From Bacillus cereus (lineage in GTDB: Bacteria; Bacillota; Bacilli; Bacillales; Bacillaceae_G), in contig NZ_NUOT01000044.1 of the NCBI RefSeq assembly GCF_002584535.1, forward strand, positions 122,330 to 186,329: a DNA stretch of 64,000 bases, given 5' to 3'. Every line of letters starts with the position of its first letter. The first letter of the stretch is position 1. The notes under the pieces are model-generated. The model saw only the letters and a list, made by a program, of their open reading frames with translations, had not been told where the DNA came from and did no database searches. Positions 8,595 to 17,188 of the stretch are shown piece by piece. Both the position numbers and the translations under genes were made by a program.

Positions 8595-10955
8595 ATGTTA
8601 GAACGAACGTTGCGTGTATTAGAATATAACAAAGTAAAAGAACAATTACTTGAGCATGTTGCTTCTTCACTTGGTCGTGATAAAGTGAAGAGCCTCGTGC
8701 CAAGTACAGATTTTGAAGAAATTGTAGAAATGCAAGAAACAACAGATGAGGCAGCAAAAGTCATTCGCTTAAAAGGGCATGTACCGCTTGGCGGAATTTT
8801 TGATATTCGTCCGAATGTAAAACGTGCGAAAATTGGAAGTATGCTAAGCCCACATGAACTGCTCGATATCGCAAGCACGATGTATGGTAGCCGCCAAATG
8901 AAGCGGTTTATTGAAGATATGATCGATAATGGTGTAGAGCTTCCAATTTTAGAAACACATGTTGCGCAAATTGTGTCTGTATATGATTTAGAAAAGAAGA
9001 TCACAAACTGCATTGGGGATGGAGGAGAAGTAGTCGATAGCGCGAGTGATAAACTGCGCGGCATTCGTAACCAAATCCGCACTGCAGAAAGCCGTATTCG
9101 TGAGAAACTTGAAAATATGACGCGCTCTTCAAATGCCCAAAAGATGTTATCAGATGCAATCGTTACAATTCGTAATGATCGCTATGTAATTCCTGTGAAG
9201 CAAGAATACCGCGGTGTATATGGTGGTATTGTTCATGATCAATCTGCATCAGGACAAACGTTATTTATTGAGCCGCAAGTCATTGTGGAACTAAATAACG
9301 CATTGCAAGAAGCAAAAGTGAAAGAAAAACAAGAAGTAGAACGCATCTTAATGATGTTAACAGAAGAAGTAGCAGTCGAAGCTGATATTGTGTTAGCAAA
9401 TGTAGAGGTTATTGCAAATCTTGATTTCATTTTTGCAAAAGCTTTTTATGCAAAGCGTATTAAAGCAACAAAACCAATTGTAAATAATGAGCGTTATATG
9501 GATTTACGACAAGCCCGTCATCCACTTATCGATCCAAAAATCATTGTGCCGAATGATATCATGCTTGGTAAAGACTTCACAACAATCGTTATTACAGGTC
9601 CGAATACAGGTGGTAAGACAGTTACATTAAAAACAGTCGGCATTTGTGTATTAATGGCGCAATCTGGTCTTCATATTCCAGTATTAGACGAATCAGAGAT
9701 TTGTGTGTTTAAAAATATCTTTGCTGATATTGGTGATGAACAATCGATTGAACAAAGTTTAAGTACGTTCTCCTCTCATATGGTGAACATTGTAGATATA
9801 TTAGAAAAAGCTGATTTTGAAAGCTTAGTATTATTTGATGAATTAGGTGCTGGAACAGACCCACAAGAAGGAGCAGCACTTGCGATTTCTATTTTAGATG
9901 AGGTATATAACCGCGGAGCACGCGTTGTCGCAACGACGCATTATCCGGAGCTAAAAGCATATGGTTACAACCGTGAACAAGTTATTAATGCGAGTGTGGA
10001 GTTTGATGTAAACACACTAAGCCCAACTTATAAGTTATTAATTGGTGTACCAGGACGCAGTAACGCTTTTGAAATTTCAAAACGTCTTGGTTTATCTGAT
10101 CGAGTAATTGATCGTGCTCGTAATCATATTAGCACCGATACAAATAAAATCGAAAATATGATTGCGAAGCTAGAAGAAAGTCAAAAAAATGCAGAGCGCG
10201 AATGGACCGAAGCAGAAGAGCATCGTAAACAATCTGAAAAACTTCATCGTGAATTGCAACGTCAAATTATTGAATTTAACGATGAGCGTGATGAAAGATT
10301 ATTAAAGGCACAAAAAGAGGGCGAAGAAAAAGTAGAAGCTGCGAAAAAAGAAGCAGAAGGCATCATTCGTGAACTTCGTCAACTGCGTAAAGCACAGCTT
10401 GCAAACGTGAAAGATCATGAGCTTATCGAAGCGAAAAGTCGCCTAGAAGGTGCAGCGCCAGAGCTTGTGAAAAAACAAAAAGTAAAAGTGAAAAACACTG
10501 CGCCAAAACAACAATTACGAGCAGGCGATGAAGTAAAAGTATTAACGTTCGGGCAAAAAGGACAATTGCTGAAAAAAGTAAGTGATACGGAGTGGAACGT
10601 TCAAATTGGTATTCTGAAGATGAAAGTGAAAGAATCTAATATGGAGTATATTAATACGCCACAACCTGTTGAGAAAAAGGCAGTCGCGACTGTTAAGGGA
10701 AGAGACTATCAAGTTTCCTTAGAACTTGATCTTCGCGGTGAACGTTTTGAAAATGCAATGATACGTGTAGAAAAATATTTAGACGATGCACAGCTTGCAA
10801 ACTATCCACGCGTATCCATCATTCACGGAAAAGGAACAGGAGCACTTCGTCAAGGTGTACAAGATTACTTGAAAAAACATCGTGGTGTGAAAAACTTCCG
10901 CTATGGTGATATGGGCGAGGGAGGCCTCGGCGTAACAGTTGTCGAATTAAAATAA
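8595..10955 (+). CDS. mutS2: Endonuclease MutS2 / RqcU ribosome-collision ATPase
   Basis: A 786-residue MutS2 with a core and lever region and an ABC-type ATPase (Walker A GPNTGGKT near residue 335; Walker [14 protein letters not shown] near 414). A coiled-coil/KOW linker follows, then a C-terminal Smr domain ([11 protein letters not shown] and [13 protein letters not shown]). MutS2 was first linked to suppression of recombination. In B. subtilis it is now known to act on collided ribosomes, splitting them for quality control. The ATG at 8595 follows AAGGGGG; an in-frame upstream TTG-type start is rejected on spacing. Probably co-transcribed with polX. Confidence 0.95.
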   Translation: MLERTLRVLEYNKVKEQLLEHVASSLGRDKVKSLVPSTDFEEIVEMQETTDEAAKVIRLKGHVPLGGIFDIRPNVKRAKIGSMLSPHELLDIASTMYGSRQMKRFIEDMIDNGVELPILETHVAQIVSVYDLEKKITNCIGDGGEVVDSASDKLRGIRNQIRTAESRIREKLENMTRSSNAQKMLSDAIVTIRNDRYVIPVKQEYRGVYGGIVHDQSASGQTLFIEPQVIVELNNALQEAKVKEKQEVERILMMLTEEVAVEADIVLANVEVIANLDFIFAKAFYAKRIKATKPIVNNERYMDLRQARHPLIDPKIIVPNDIMLGKDFTTIVITGPNTGGKTVTLKTVGICVLMAQSGLHIPVLDESEICVFKNIFADIGDEQSIEQSLSTFSSHMVNIVDILEKADFESLVLFDELGAGTDPQEGAALAISILDEVYNRGARVVATTHYPELKAYGYNREQVINASVEFDVNTLSPTYKLLIGVPGRSNAFEISKRLGLSDRVIDRARNHISTDTNKIENMIAKLEESQKNAEREWTEAEEHRKQSEKLHRELQRQIIEFNDERDERLLKAQKEGEEKVEAAKKEAEGIIRELRQLRKAQLANVKDHELIEAKSRLEGAAPELVKKQKVKVKNTAPKQQLRAGDEVKVLTFGQKGQLLKKVSDTEWNVQIGILKMKVKESNMEYINTPQPVEKKAVATVKGRDYQVSLELDLRGERFENAMIRVEKYLDDAQLANYPRVSIIHGKGTGALRQGVQDYLKKHRGVKNFRYGDMGEGGLGVTVVELK

Positions 10956-10986
10956 GCACAAAACCAGGCAAAAGGGGTAAACCATT

Positions 10987-11079
10987 ATGTTTATGGACAA
11001 ACTTGCAAAAGTATTGTTAGCTTGTTGCGGCATGTTTTTGGTGATTGGAGTTATTTATTTAGTGTTTTTTGCGAAGTAA
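10987..11079 (+). CDS. 30-residue single-span membrane peptide downstream of mutS2
   Basis: A short frame (MFMDKLAKVLLACCG...VFFAK) with RBS AAAAGGGG seven bases before the ATG, and a terminator directly after the stop. A charged head of about seven residues is followed by one hydrophobic helix with two adjacent Cys, ending FFAK. The tight fit between mutS2 and the terminator suggests a real last cistron. Function unknown. Confidence 0.6.
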   Translation: MFMDKLAKVLLACCGMFLVIGVIYLVFFAK

Positions 11080-11084
11080 GGAAG

Positions 11085-11128
11085 CGTCAATCTCGGCATA
11101 AGTTAACGCCTGAGATTGACGTTTTTTC
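11085..11128 (+). terminator. Terminator of the polX-mutS2 unit
   Basis: Long stem CGTCAATCTCGGC / GCCTGAGATTGACG with one bulge and a 10-nt loop, then six T. Confidence 0.88.
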
Positions 11129-11163
11129 TTTTCGGATAATCTATAAGAAAAAAGGAATACGAC

Positions 11164-11853
11164 ATGAAAATTAACCAATTTATAAGCGAAGTATTATCCT
11201 GCTCAAGGCGAGAAACAGACCGCCTCATTAAAGCGGACCGCGTGGCAATTAACGGTGAGGTTTGTACGCACGGTGCGATTGTTACGGTGAACGATATTGT
11301 AACGATTGATGGTAAAACAATCGAGAAAGAAGATAAAGAAAAAATCTATATTGCCTTTCATAAACCAGTAGGGATCACTTGTACTGCTGCGGAACATATT
11401 GAAGGAAATATCATTGAGTACATCAATCATCCAGAGAGAATTTTTCCAGTTGGTCGCTTAGATAAAGCGTCGGAAGGATTGATTTTGCTAACAAACGATG
11501 GAGCGATTGCCAATCAAATTTTACACGGAGATCATGAGCATGAAAAAGAATATATTGTAACGGTTGATAAGCCATTTACAGATTGGTTTATTGATGGAAT
11601 GAGCCGTGGTGTGAAAATTAAAGATGGAATGACAAAACCATGTAAAGTAACCAGGGTAGATCACTCGACATTTCGAATTGTTTTAACGCAAGGAATGAAT
11701 AGACAAATTCGCCGAATGAGCCGTGTGTTTGGATATACAGTAACGAAGCTACAACGGGTACGAATTATGAATATTAAGCTTGCTGGATTAGAAGCTGGAA
11801 AGTGGCGAAATGTCACAGAGCAAGAGTTACAACAATTATTGAAGCAGCTATAG
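11164..11853 (+). CDS. rluF: RluF-type rRNA pseudouridine synthase
   Basis: A 229-residue enzyme of the RsuA/RluB/E/F family, which isomerises uridine to pseudouridine in rRNA. An N-terminal S4 RNA-binding domain (residues 1-60; SCSRRETDRLIKADRVAING) is followed by the catalytic domain. Its hallmark FPVGRLDKASEGLILLTNDG contains the catalytic Asp (about residue 101). GMNRQIRRM near residue 180 is the family's C-terminal motif. It looks most like RluF (23S U2604), but the target base is inferred. ATG at 11164; monocistronic with a terminator at 11863. Confidence 0.87.
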   Translation: MKINQFISEVLSCSRRETDRLIKADRVAINGEVCTHGAIVTVNDIVTIDGKTIEKEDKEKIYIAFHKPVGITCTAAEHIEGNIIEYINHPERIFPVGRLDKASEGLILLTNDGAIANQILHGDHEHEKEYIVTVDKPFTDWFIDGMSRGVKIKDGMTKPCKVTRVDHSTFRIVLTQGMNRQIRRMSRVFGYTVTKLQRVRIMNIKLAGLEAGKWRNVTEQELQQLLKQL

Positions 11854-11862
11854 CTGTTTCTC

Positions 11863-11902
11863 AGTTTTATTTTTTGTTAGAAAAAATAAAACTATTGTTT
11901 TT
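11863..11902 (+). terminator. Terminator after the pseudouridine synthase gene
   Basis: A 13-bp A/T-rich stem (AGTTTTATTTTTT / AAAAAATAAAACT) with a 5-nt loop, followed by ATTG and eight T. Confidence 0.75.
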
Positions 11903-12223
11903 TTTGAAAATAGCCCATATAATAAAAAACAACAAGATTCGACAATATATTTTGAAAAGTAATGATGAGGACATGAGTTATTTTTTACGATTCTCAGAGA
12001 GGGAAGCCTTAGGCTGTGAGCTTCCTAATACGAAAAGATACACTTACCACCTCTAAACTTCAAGAGTGAACTGCATCATGCATTGTAATTCTTGGCGGAT
12101 AAAACCGTTATTAATTTACACGAGCTATAAAATGAGTTTATTTTGTTATACATTCATTTTATTAGAATAAGGGTGGAACCACGATTTCAACACTCGTCCC
12201 TTTGTTAGGGACGGGTGTTTTTT
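11895..12223 (+). promoter_or_regulatory. brnQ promoter and T-box leader, specifier reads ACC (Thr)
   Basis: The promoter is TTGTTT (11895) - 17 bp - TATAAT (11918-11923). The leader has the Stem I signature AGAGAGGGAAGC...GCTTCC at about 11995-12025. The specifier segment on the 3' side reads ACC-ACC-TCT. Taking the triplet directly before the conserved ACCTCT gives ACC (12046-12048), a threonine codon. The T-box motif AAGGGTGGAACCACG is at 12169-12183. The terminator CACTCGTCCC / GGGACGGGTG with T-run lies at 12190-12223. T-box identity is certain; the Thr reading is by analogy with the asnS leader in this same window and with the T-box consensus. Confidence 0.88.
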
Positions 12224-12322
12224 GCGTTCTTTTATAAAGGAATTTGGATTGAAAGCGGAAATATAGCGGTTTTTTATTTCTGAATATTTAGTCTTTTATT
12301 ATTTTTTAGGAGGTAGAGAAAA

Positions 12323-13648
12323 ATGAAATCATCTTTAAAGTTATCTGAGATGTTTGCAATAAGTTTAATGTTATTTGCACTATTCTTCGGTGCGGGGAAT
12401 ATGATTTTTCCACCAGCGTTAGGACAAGGTGCTGGAACAGATGTATGGGTGGCTTTATTTGGTTTTGTTATTACAGGTGTAGGGCTTCCTTTACTAGGAG
12501 TCATTGTCATTGCTTTAAAAGGAGATATTAATAAACTCGCAGGTCGTGTGCATCCGTTGTTTGCACTTGTTTTCACAGTTGCGATTTATTTATGTTTAGG
12601 TGTGTTTGTAAGTGTACCGCGTACAGGAACTGTTGCTTATGAAATGGCGGTTACTCCATTTTTATCAAGTTCCGTAGTCAGTCAGGCATATCCACTTGTT
12701 ATCTTTACATTTATTTTCTTTGCAGTTACTTTCTATTTAGCGTTAAATCCTTCGAAATTAGTAGGACGTATTGGGAAAGTATTAACACCAATTTTATTAG
12801 CGGTTATTGCAATTATTGTCATCAAAGCATTGATTACACCGATGGGTGAGTTTGGAGCACCGACAGAAGCATATAAGGATCCGCTTTTCAAAGGATTTAT
12901 TGATGGATACTTAACATTAGACGGATTAGCAGCACTTGTCTTCGGAAATGTAGTTGTTAATGCTTTAAAAGGAAAAGGAATTACCAATAAGAAAAGTATT
13001 GCGAAAGTGACAATTTTTGCGGGGATGATTGCAGCATTTGGTTTACTTATTGTTTACCTAGCGCTTGCTTATCTTGGGGCTTCTAGTGTATCGCTTGGAA
13101 TGGGAGAAAACGGTGGTGTTATTTTAACAAATGTTGTGCATCATTTATTTGGTAGTTATGGCACTCTTCTACTGGGTGTAGCGATTGCAGCGGCATGTTT
13201 AACAACTTCGGTTGGAATCGTTGCAGCTTGCGGAGAGTTTTTCTCAGCATTACTACCAAAGCTGTCGTATCAAAAAGTTGTTTTCATCTTCTGCATGTTA
13301 GCATTTATGGTAGCAAACCTTGGTTTAACACAGCTAAATGCATTAGCGTTACCAATCTTAATCGCAATCTATCCAATTGGTATCGTATTAATCGTATTAT
13401 CACTAATTGAAAATTACATGCGTATCCCGCTAGCAATGTATGTGGGTGGAATTGTAGGGGCATTTGTTGTTAGTTTCTTCGATGGTTTAAATAATGCTCA
13501 GATTCAAATTGCAGCATTATCGCCTATGTTAGAAAAGATTCCATTTTACAATGTAGGAATCGGTTGGCTCTTACCAGGAATCATCGGTATGTTTGTTGGA
13601 TATATTATTTCTATTTTTCAGAAGCGGGAAGTTGTCGTAGAAAAATGA
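12323..13648 (+). CDS. brnQ: LIVCS-family branched-chain amino acid (or Thr) carrier, BrnQ-like
   Basis: A 441-residue carrier of the LIVCS family (BrnQ/BraB), with about 12 transmembrane helices and the family N-terminus (LFFGAGNMIFPPALGQ, residues about 17-32). These proteins import Leu, Ile and Val with Na+ or H+; some Bacillus relatives also move threonine. RBS AGGAGG is at 12309. The leader T-box appears to read threonine, so Thr may be a real substrate here or the signal for expression; this is inference. Terminator at 13655. Confidence 0.9.
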   Translation: MKSSLKLSEMFAISLMLFALFFGAGNMIFPPALGQGAGTDVWVALFGFVITGVGLPLLGVIVIALKGDINKLAGRVHPLFALVFTVAIYLCLGVFVSVPRTGTVAYEMAVTPFLSSSVVSQAYPLVIFTFIFFAVTFYLALNPSKLVGRIGKVLTPILLAVIAIIVIKALITPMGEFGAPTEAYKDPLFKGFIDGYLTLDGLAALVFGNVVVNALKGKGITNKKSIAKVTIFAGMIAAFGLLIVYLALAYLGASSVSLGMGENGGVILTNVVHHLFGSYGTLLLGVAIAAACLTTSVGIVAACGEFFSALLPKLSYQKVVFIFCMLAFMVANLGLTQLNALALPILIAIYPIGIVLIVLSLIENYMRIPLAMYVGGIVGAFVVSFFDGLNNAQIQIAALSPMLEKIPFYNVGIGWLLPGIIGMFVGYIISIFQKREVVVEK

Positions 13649-13654
13649 GGAAAA

Positions 13655-13683
13655 GAGACTTTCTTTGAAAGAAAGTCTTTTTT
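13655..13683 (+). terminator. brnQ terminator
   Basis: Stem AGACTTTC / GAAAGTCT with a short T/A loop, then TTTTTT. Confidence 0.85.
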
Positions 13684-13853
13684 GTAGAAATTAATATATT
13701 GGGAAATTTATCTAAATCTATTGTTTATTGATGAAGGGATTTTTAATCTAAAAAAGACTTCCATTTTATTACCCCTTGTTCGTAACACCTATCCAGTTTC
13801 ACCCACATAATATACTACTGTCGTTCAATAAAGTTTGAGGAGGATTATACCTT

Positions 13854-14441
13854 ATGAATAAAACGCCAATTGTTCTCCATGATGAGCCTTTTGTAGCCCA
13901 GTATGAACAAATAATTACACCAGCAGAATGCCAAGAGTTAATCGAGCTATCTAAAAAGCACATCCAACCCGCACAAGCCTATGGACATACAGGGGAAAGG
14001 AAATCAGATTTTACTTGGCTTCCACACTATTCACATGGGCTTGTTAGTAAAGTATCTGAACTTATTGCTACTGCTATGCCCTTGCCGCTTAATCACGCTG
14101 AGCCATTACAGGCAGCGAGATATGAAGTTGGAGGGAAATTTGATGCCCATATTGATTGTTATGGTACCTGGCACGAAGGTGGGAGGAACCAAGTTAAACA
14201 AGGGGGACAACGACTTTATACAGCTATTCTTTATTTGAATACAGTTGATGCAGGTGGAGAAACTTTTTTTCCCTCTCTGAATCTTACAGTTACTCCAAGT
14301 GAAGGGAAATTATTAGTTTTTGAAAATTGTAAAAGAGGGACAGATGAACCGCATCCACTTTCATTGCATGAAGGTTGCGCAGTACATGAAGGAGAAAAAT
14401 GGATTGCTACATTATGGTTTCGTGAAAAACCACAATATTAA
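13854..14441 (+). CDS. 2-oxoglutarate/Fe(II)-dependent oxygenase, prolyl 4-hydroxylase-like
   Basis: A 195-residue single-domain dioxygenase of the prolyl 4-hydroxylase (P4Hc) type. Fe ligands are visible as H99-x-D101 (DAHIDCYG) and a distal His in LHEGCAVHEGEKWIATLWF (residues about 171-189); K182 in that segment is the expected 2-oxoglutarate-binding Lys. GGETFFPSLNL (about 134-144) is the usual family motif. It differs clearly from the longer B. anthracis collagen-like P4H as I remember it, so it is a second paralogue. The substrate is unknown. RBS GAGGAGG; monocistronic. Confidence 0.88.
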   Translation: MNKTPIVLHDEPFVAQYEQIITPAECQELIELSKKHIQPAQAYGHTGERKSDFTWLPHYSHGLVSKVSELIATAMPLPLNHAEPLQAARYEVGGKFDAHIDCYGTWHEGGRNQVKQGGQRLYTAILYLNTVDAGGETFFPSLNLTVTPSEGKLLVFENCKRGTDEPHPLSLHEGCAVHEGEKWIATLWFREKPQY

Positions 14442-14634
14442 AAATTCATTATTGGGTTTTTGAGAGGAATGAAAATTCTTATTTATTCTTGTTTATGTAC
14501 AGTTTTTTTCTGTTGGACATTGCTCTAAGACTGATCTCTAGATAAGAGTCTTATCTTTTACATCTTATAAATATATAACGGTTGTCTTTGGTAACGAGTT
14601 GGTTGTACTCGCAAAGCAATAATATGGTATAGTG

Positions 14635-14666
14635 AAACGAGGCTGTTTTTTCCGTCTCGTTTTTTA
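14635..14666 (+). terminator. Weak terminator-like hairpin upstream of the rlmI-like gene
   Basis: A 7-bp stem (AAACGAG / CTCGTTT) with a 14-nt T-rich loop and a following T-run. It lies 195 bp after the oxygenase gene and 50 bp before the methyltransferase gene. It could end read-through from upstream or be an attenuator. The rest of the 275-bp gap (14442-14715) shows nothing else clear. Confidence 0.45.
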
Positions 14667-14715
14667 AATGCTTCCTAATAGGTAGAAAGCATTCAAATGG
14701 AAAGGAAGACATTAC

Positions 14716-15915
14716 ATGCGATCAGAAGTAATTGTAAAGATAAAACCGAAATTTATAAAAGAAATTAAAAGTGGCTACCCGCTTATTTTAAAAGATGCAA
14801 TTCAAAACTTAAATGATATACGAGAAGAGGGAACTATCATCAAAATTGTTGATGAGCAGAACCAATTTCTTGGTAAAGGATATTATGGAAAGCAAAATAA
14901 AGGATATGGCTGGATTTTAACAAGAAAAGAGCAAGAGCACATTGACCAAGCTTTCTTTGAAAGAAAAATCAAATCAGCGTTACATAAGAGAAAAGGTTTT
15001 TACAAATCGAATGATACAACAGCATTTCGTGTTGTAAACGGTGAAGGTGATGGTCTTGGCGGTTTAATCATTGATTATTACGATGGTTATTATGTAATCA
15101 GCTGGTATAGCGAAGGGGTTTATTCCTTTAAAAACGAAATCGTTGGAGCTCTTCAGAAAGTAGCAAACTTCAAAGGAATCTATCAGAAGAAGCGCTTTGA
15201 TACAAAAGGAAAATATATTGAAGACGATGATTTTGTTGCTGGAGAACGAGGTGAGTTCCCAATCATCGTAAAAGAGAACGGTGTAAACTTTGCGGTGTAT
15301 TTAAATGACGGAGCAATGGTAGGTGTATTTTTAGATCAGCGCAACGTTCGAAAACAAATTCGTGACACATATGCAAAAGGAAAAACAGTATTAAATATGT
15401 TCTCTTATACAGGAGCGTTTTCTGTATTCGCAGCACTTGGCGGAGCGACAAAAACAACAAGCGTTGACCTTGCGAATCGTAGCTTAAGTAAAACAATTGA
15501 GCAATTTAGCGTAAATGGCATTGACTATGAAGCGCAAGATATTATCGTAGAGGATGTATTCCATTACTTTAAATACGCAGCGAAGAAACAAATGAAGTTT
15601 GACATAGTTGTGCTAGATCCACCAAGCTTTGCACGCTCTAAAAAGTATACATTTAGTGCAGCGAAAGATTACAAAAACCTATTAAAAGAAACAATCACCA
15701 TTACAGAAAATAACGGTATTATCGTTGCTTCCACAAATTGTAGTACGTTCGATATGAAAAAGTTTAAAGGCTTTATCGACACAGCCTTTAAAGAAATGAA
15801 TGGTAAATATAAAATATTAGAAGAACATTCCTTGCCAGAAGATTTCCGTACGATTGATCAATTTAAAGAAGGTAATTACTTAAAAGTAGTTTTTATCGAA
15901 AAAATTAAAGGTTAG
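14716..15915 (+). CDS. rlmI: RlmI-like class I SAM-dependent rRNA (cytosine-C5) methyltransferase
   Basis: A 399-residue protein with the RlmI layout: N-terminal PUA RNA-binding domain (residues about 3-75), a central EEHEE-type domain, and a C-terminal Rossmann methyltransferase. The SAM-binding VLNMFSYTGAFSVFAA is at about 226-241, and the catalytic-region motif VLDPPSFARSK at about 299-309. E. coli RlmI makes m5C1962 of 23S rRNA; the B. subtilis homologue is YwbD. The target here is inferred. RBS AAAGGAAG precedes the ATG. The adjacent ywbE-like gene converges on the same terminator. Confidence 0.88.
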   Translation: MRSEVIVKIKPKFIKEIKSGYPLILKDAIQNLNDIREEGTIIKIVDEQNQFLGKGYYGKQNKGYGWILTRKEQEHIDQAFFERKIKSALHKRKGFYKSNDTTAFRVVNGEGDGLGGLIIDYYDGYYVISWYSEGVYSFKNEIVGALQKVANFKGIYQKKRFDTKGKYIEDDDFVAGERGEFPIIVKENGVNFAVYLNDGAMVGVFLDQRNVRKQIRDTYAKGKTVLNMFSYTGAFSVFAALGGATKTTSVDLANRSLSKTIEQFSVNGIDYEAQDIIVEDVFHYFKYAAKKQMKFDIVVLDPPSFARSKKYTFSAAKDYKNLLKETITITENNGIIVASTNCSTFDMKKFKGFIDTAFKEMNGKYKILEEHSLPEDFRTIDQFKEGNYLKVVFIEKIKG

Positions 15916-15922
15916 TGCAAAG

Positions 15923-15958
15923 AAAAATGAGCTCAATTTTACATGAGCTCATTTTTTT
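15923..15958. terminator. Bidirectional terminator between rlmI-like gene and ywbE
   Basis: Stem AAAATGAGCTCA / TGAGCTCATTTT with T-run on the plus strand and A-run on the left side serving the minus strand. Confidence 0.88.
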
Positions 15959-15960
15959 TA

Positions 15961-16152
15961 TTAAATAATATTTTGCACTCTGCCAACCTGTCCATCTTGC
16001 AATCGTACTTTAATGCCGTGTGGATGAGATGGTGAATTCGTTAAAATATCTTTGACAATTCCTCTTGTTAGCTTCCCAGTTCGTTGATCTTGCTTTAACA
16101 CAATATCAACTTCAAGGCCTGGTGAAATATTAGATCGTTTTTGTCCGTTCAT
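15961..16152 (-). CDS. ywbE: YwbE family small protein
   Basis: A 63-residue protein matching the YwbE/DUF2196 family (N-terminal ...NISPGLEVDIVLKQDQRTGKLTRG, C-terminal GIKVRLQDGQVGRV). The short beta-rich, KOW-like pattern suggests an RNA or nucleic-acid contact, but function is unknown. The ATG directly abuts the stop codon of the small gene upstream, so the two are translationally coupled. Confidence 0.85.
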   Translation of the reverse strand: MNGQKRSNISPGLEVDIVLKQDQRTGKLTRGIVKDILTNSPSHPHGIKVRLQDGQVGRVQNII

Positions 16153-16326
16153 TTACACACCTGTACGTCTACGTTGGTTATTTGGCTTTTTTGTTTGCTG
16201 GTTTTGTAATTTTTTTGTTGCTTGATTTTGGTTTTTCGCATTTGCGCCATTTCCATTCCCTTGCTTTTTCTTTGCAAGTTGTTCGCGCATTAAATCAGCT
16301 AAGCTTACTTTTTTATTTTCTGACAT
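16153..16326 (-). CDS. 57-residue basic Asn/Gln/Lys-rich protein upstream of ywbE
   Basis: A small frame (MSENKKVSLADLMREQL...RRRTGV) with RBS AAGGAG before the ATG and a stop that abuts the ywbE start. The first 19 residues look like an amphipathic helix; the rest is low-complexity and strongly basic (Lys/Arg, Asn/Gln), which suggests a disordered nucleic-acid-binding tail. I do not recognise the family. Coupling to ywbE and closeness to an rRNA methyltransferase hint at a ribosome-related role (inference). Confidence 0.8.
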   Translation of the reverse strand: MSENKKVSLADLMREQLAKKKQGNGNGANAKNQNQATKKLQNQQTKKPNNQRRRTGV

Positions 16327-16494
16327 GGTAAGTCTCCTTTATATTAAGTTAATTATAAACAATAGTAGTGAATTTCATCATAACATTGTTGTGAAAAGAA
16401 ATGAAGTCAGATTGAATTTTCATATAATTCTTTTCACCTTTATTGACTTCAGTTACAATTGAATTGTTAATGTTTGTAAAAAGGGGATAGAAGC

Positions 16495-17187
16495 ATGTCA
16501 AATCATATTTTATTAGTAGAAGATGACATTTCCATTCAAGAGATGGTTGAAACATATTTATTAAAAGAGGGCTTTCAAATAACAATCGCATCCGATGGAG
16601 AAGAAGGAGTTCTCGCGTTTCTAAAAGGCTCATTTGATTTAATCATTCTCGATATCATGATGCCAAAGTTAGACGGTTTAGAGGTTGTGAGAATCATTCG
16701 AGAAAAAAGTGCTGTTCCCATTCTAATGATGTCTGCGAAGGATACGGATGTAGACAAGGCGATCGGTTTAGGTCTTGGAGCAGATGACTACATTTGTAAG
16801 CCGTTCTCTATGATTGAATTGGCAGCCCGGGTAAAGGCAGGCATTAGAAGATCGACAAAGTATTCAGCCACGGAGCAGAAGGAAGAAATGATTGAGATTG
16901 GTGATTTGAAAATTGATCCGATCAACTTCACTGTGCAAAAAAAAGAAAAACAACTAAAACTTACTTTGAAAGAGTTTGAGATTTTAAAACTATTTGTAAA
17001 GAATCAAAAGCGTGTATTTACAAAAGCACAAATTTATAATCTGATTTGGAATGAAGAATATTATGGTGATGATAATGTGATTAATGTTCATATGCGACGT
17101 TTACGTGAAAAGATTGAAGATGATCCATCTAATCCGGAATATATTAAAACACTATGGGGCATTGGCTATAAGCTGGAAGTGATGTAG
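16495..17187 (+). CDS. OmpR-family response regulator (YcbL-like)
   Basis: A 230-residue response regulator. The receiver domain (residues 1-115) has acidic pocket ED at 9-10, phospho-acceptor Asp in LIILDIMMP (about 54) and the switch Lys in DDYICKPF. The C-terminal winged-helix DNA-binding domain (about 130-229) ends in VHMRRLREKIEDDP and GIGYKLEVM. RBS AAGGGG. It overlaps no gene but is two bases from the kinase. By gene order (RR-HK-ABC ATPase-permease) it matches the B. subtilis ycbLMNO type. The likely target is the ABC operon just downstream, preceded by three 11-bp repeats. Confidence 0.93.
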   Translation: MSNHILLVEDDISIQEMVETYLLKEGFQITIASDGEEGVLAFLKGSFDLIILDIMMPKLDGLEVVRIIREKSAVPILMMSAKDTDVDKAIGLGLGADDYICKPFSMIELAARVKAGIRRSTKYSATEQKEEMIEIGDLKIDPINFTVQKKEKQLKLTLKEFEILKLFVKNQKRVFTKAQIYNLIWNEEYYGDDNVINVHMRRLREKIEDDPSNPEYIKTLWGIGYKLEVM

Positions 17188-17188
17188 T

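Noticed and set aside
11802-12056. An open frame covering the end of the pseudouridine synthase gene and the brnQ leader
   Set aside because: It runs through a terminator and a T-box leader, and has no RBS.
14603-14633. A promoter TTGTAC...TATAGT in front of the rlmI-like gene
   Set aside because: The spacer is 19 bp and the start point would fall inside the hairpin at 14635, so it is too weak to list as a feature.
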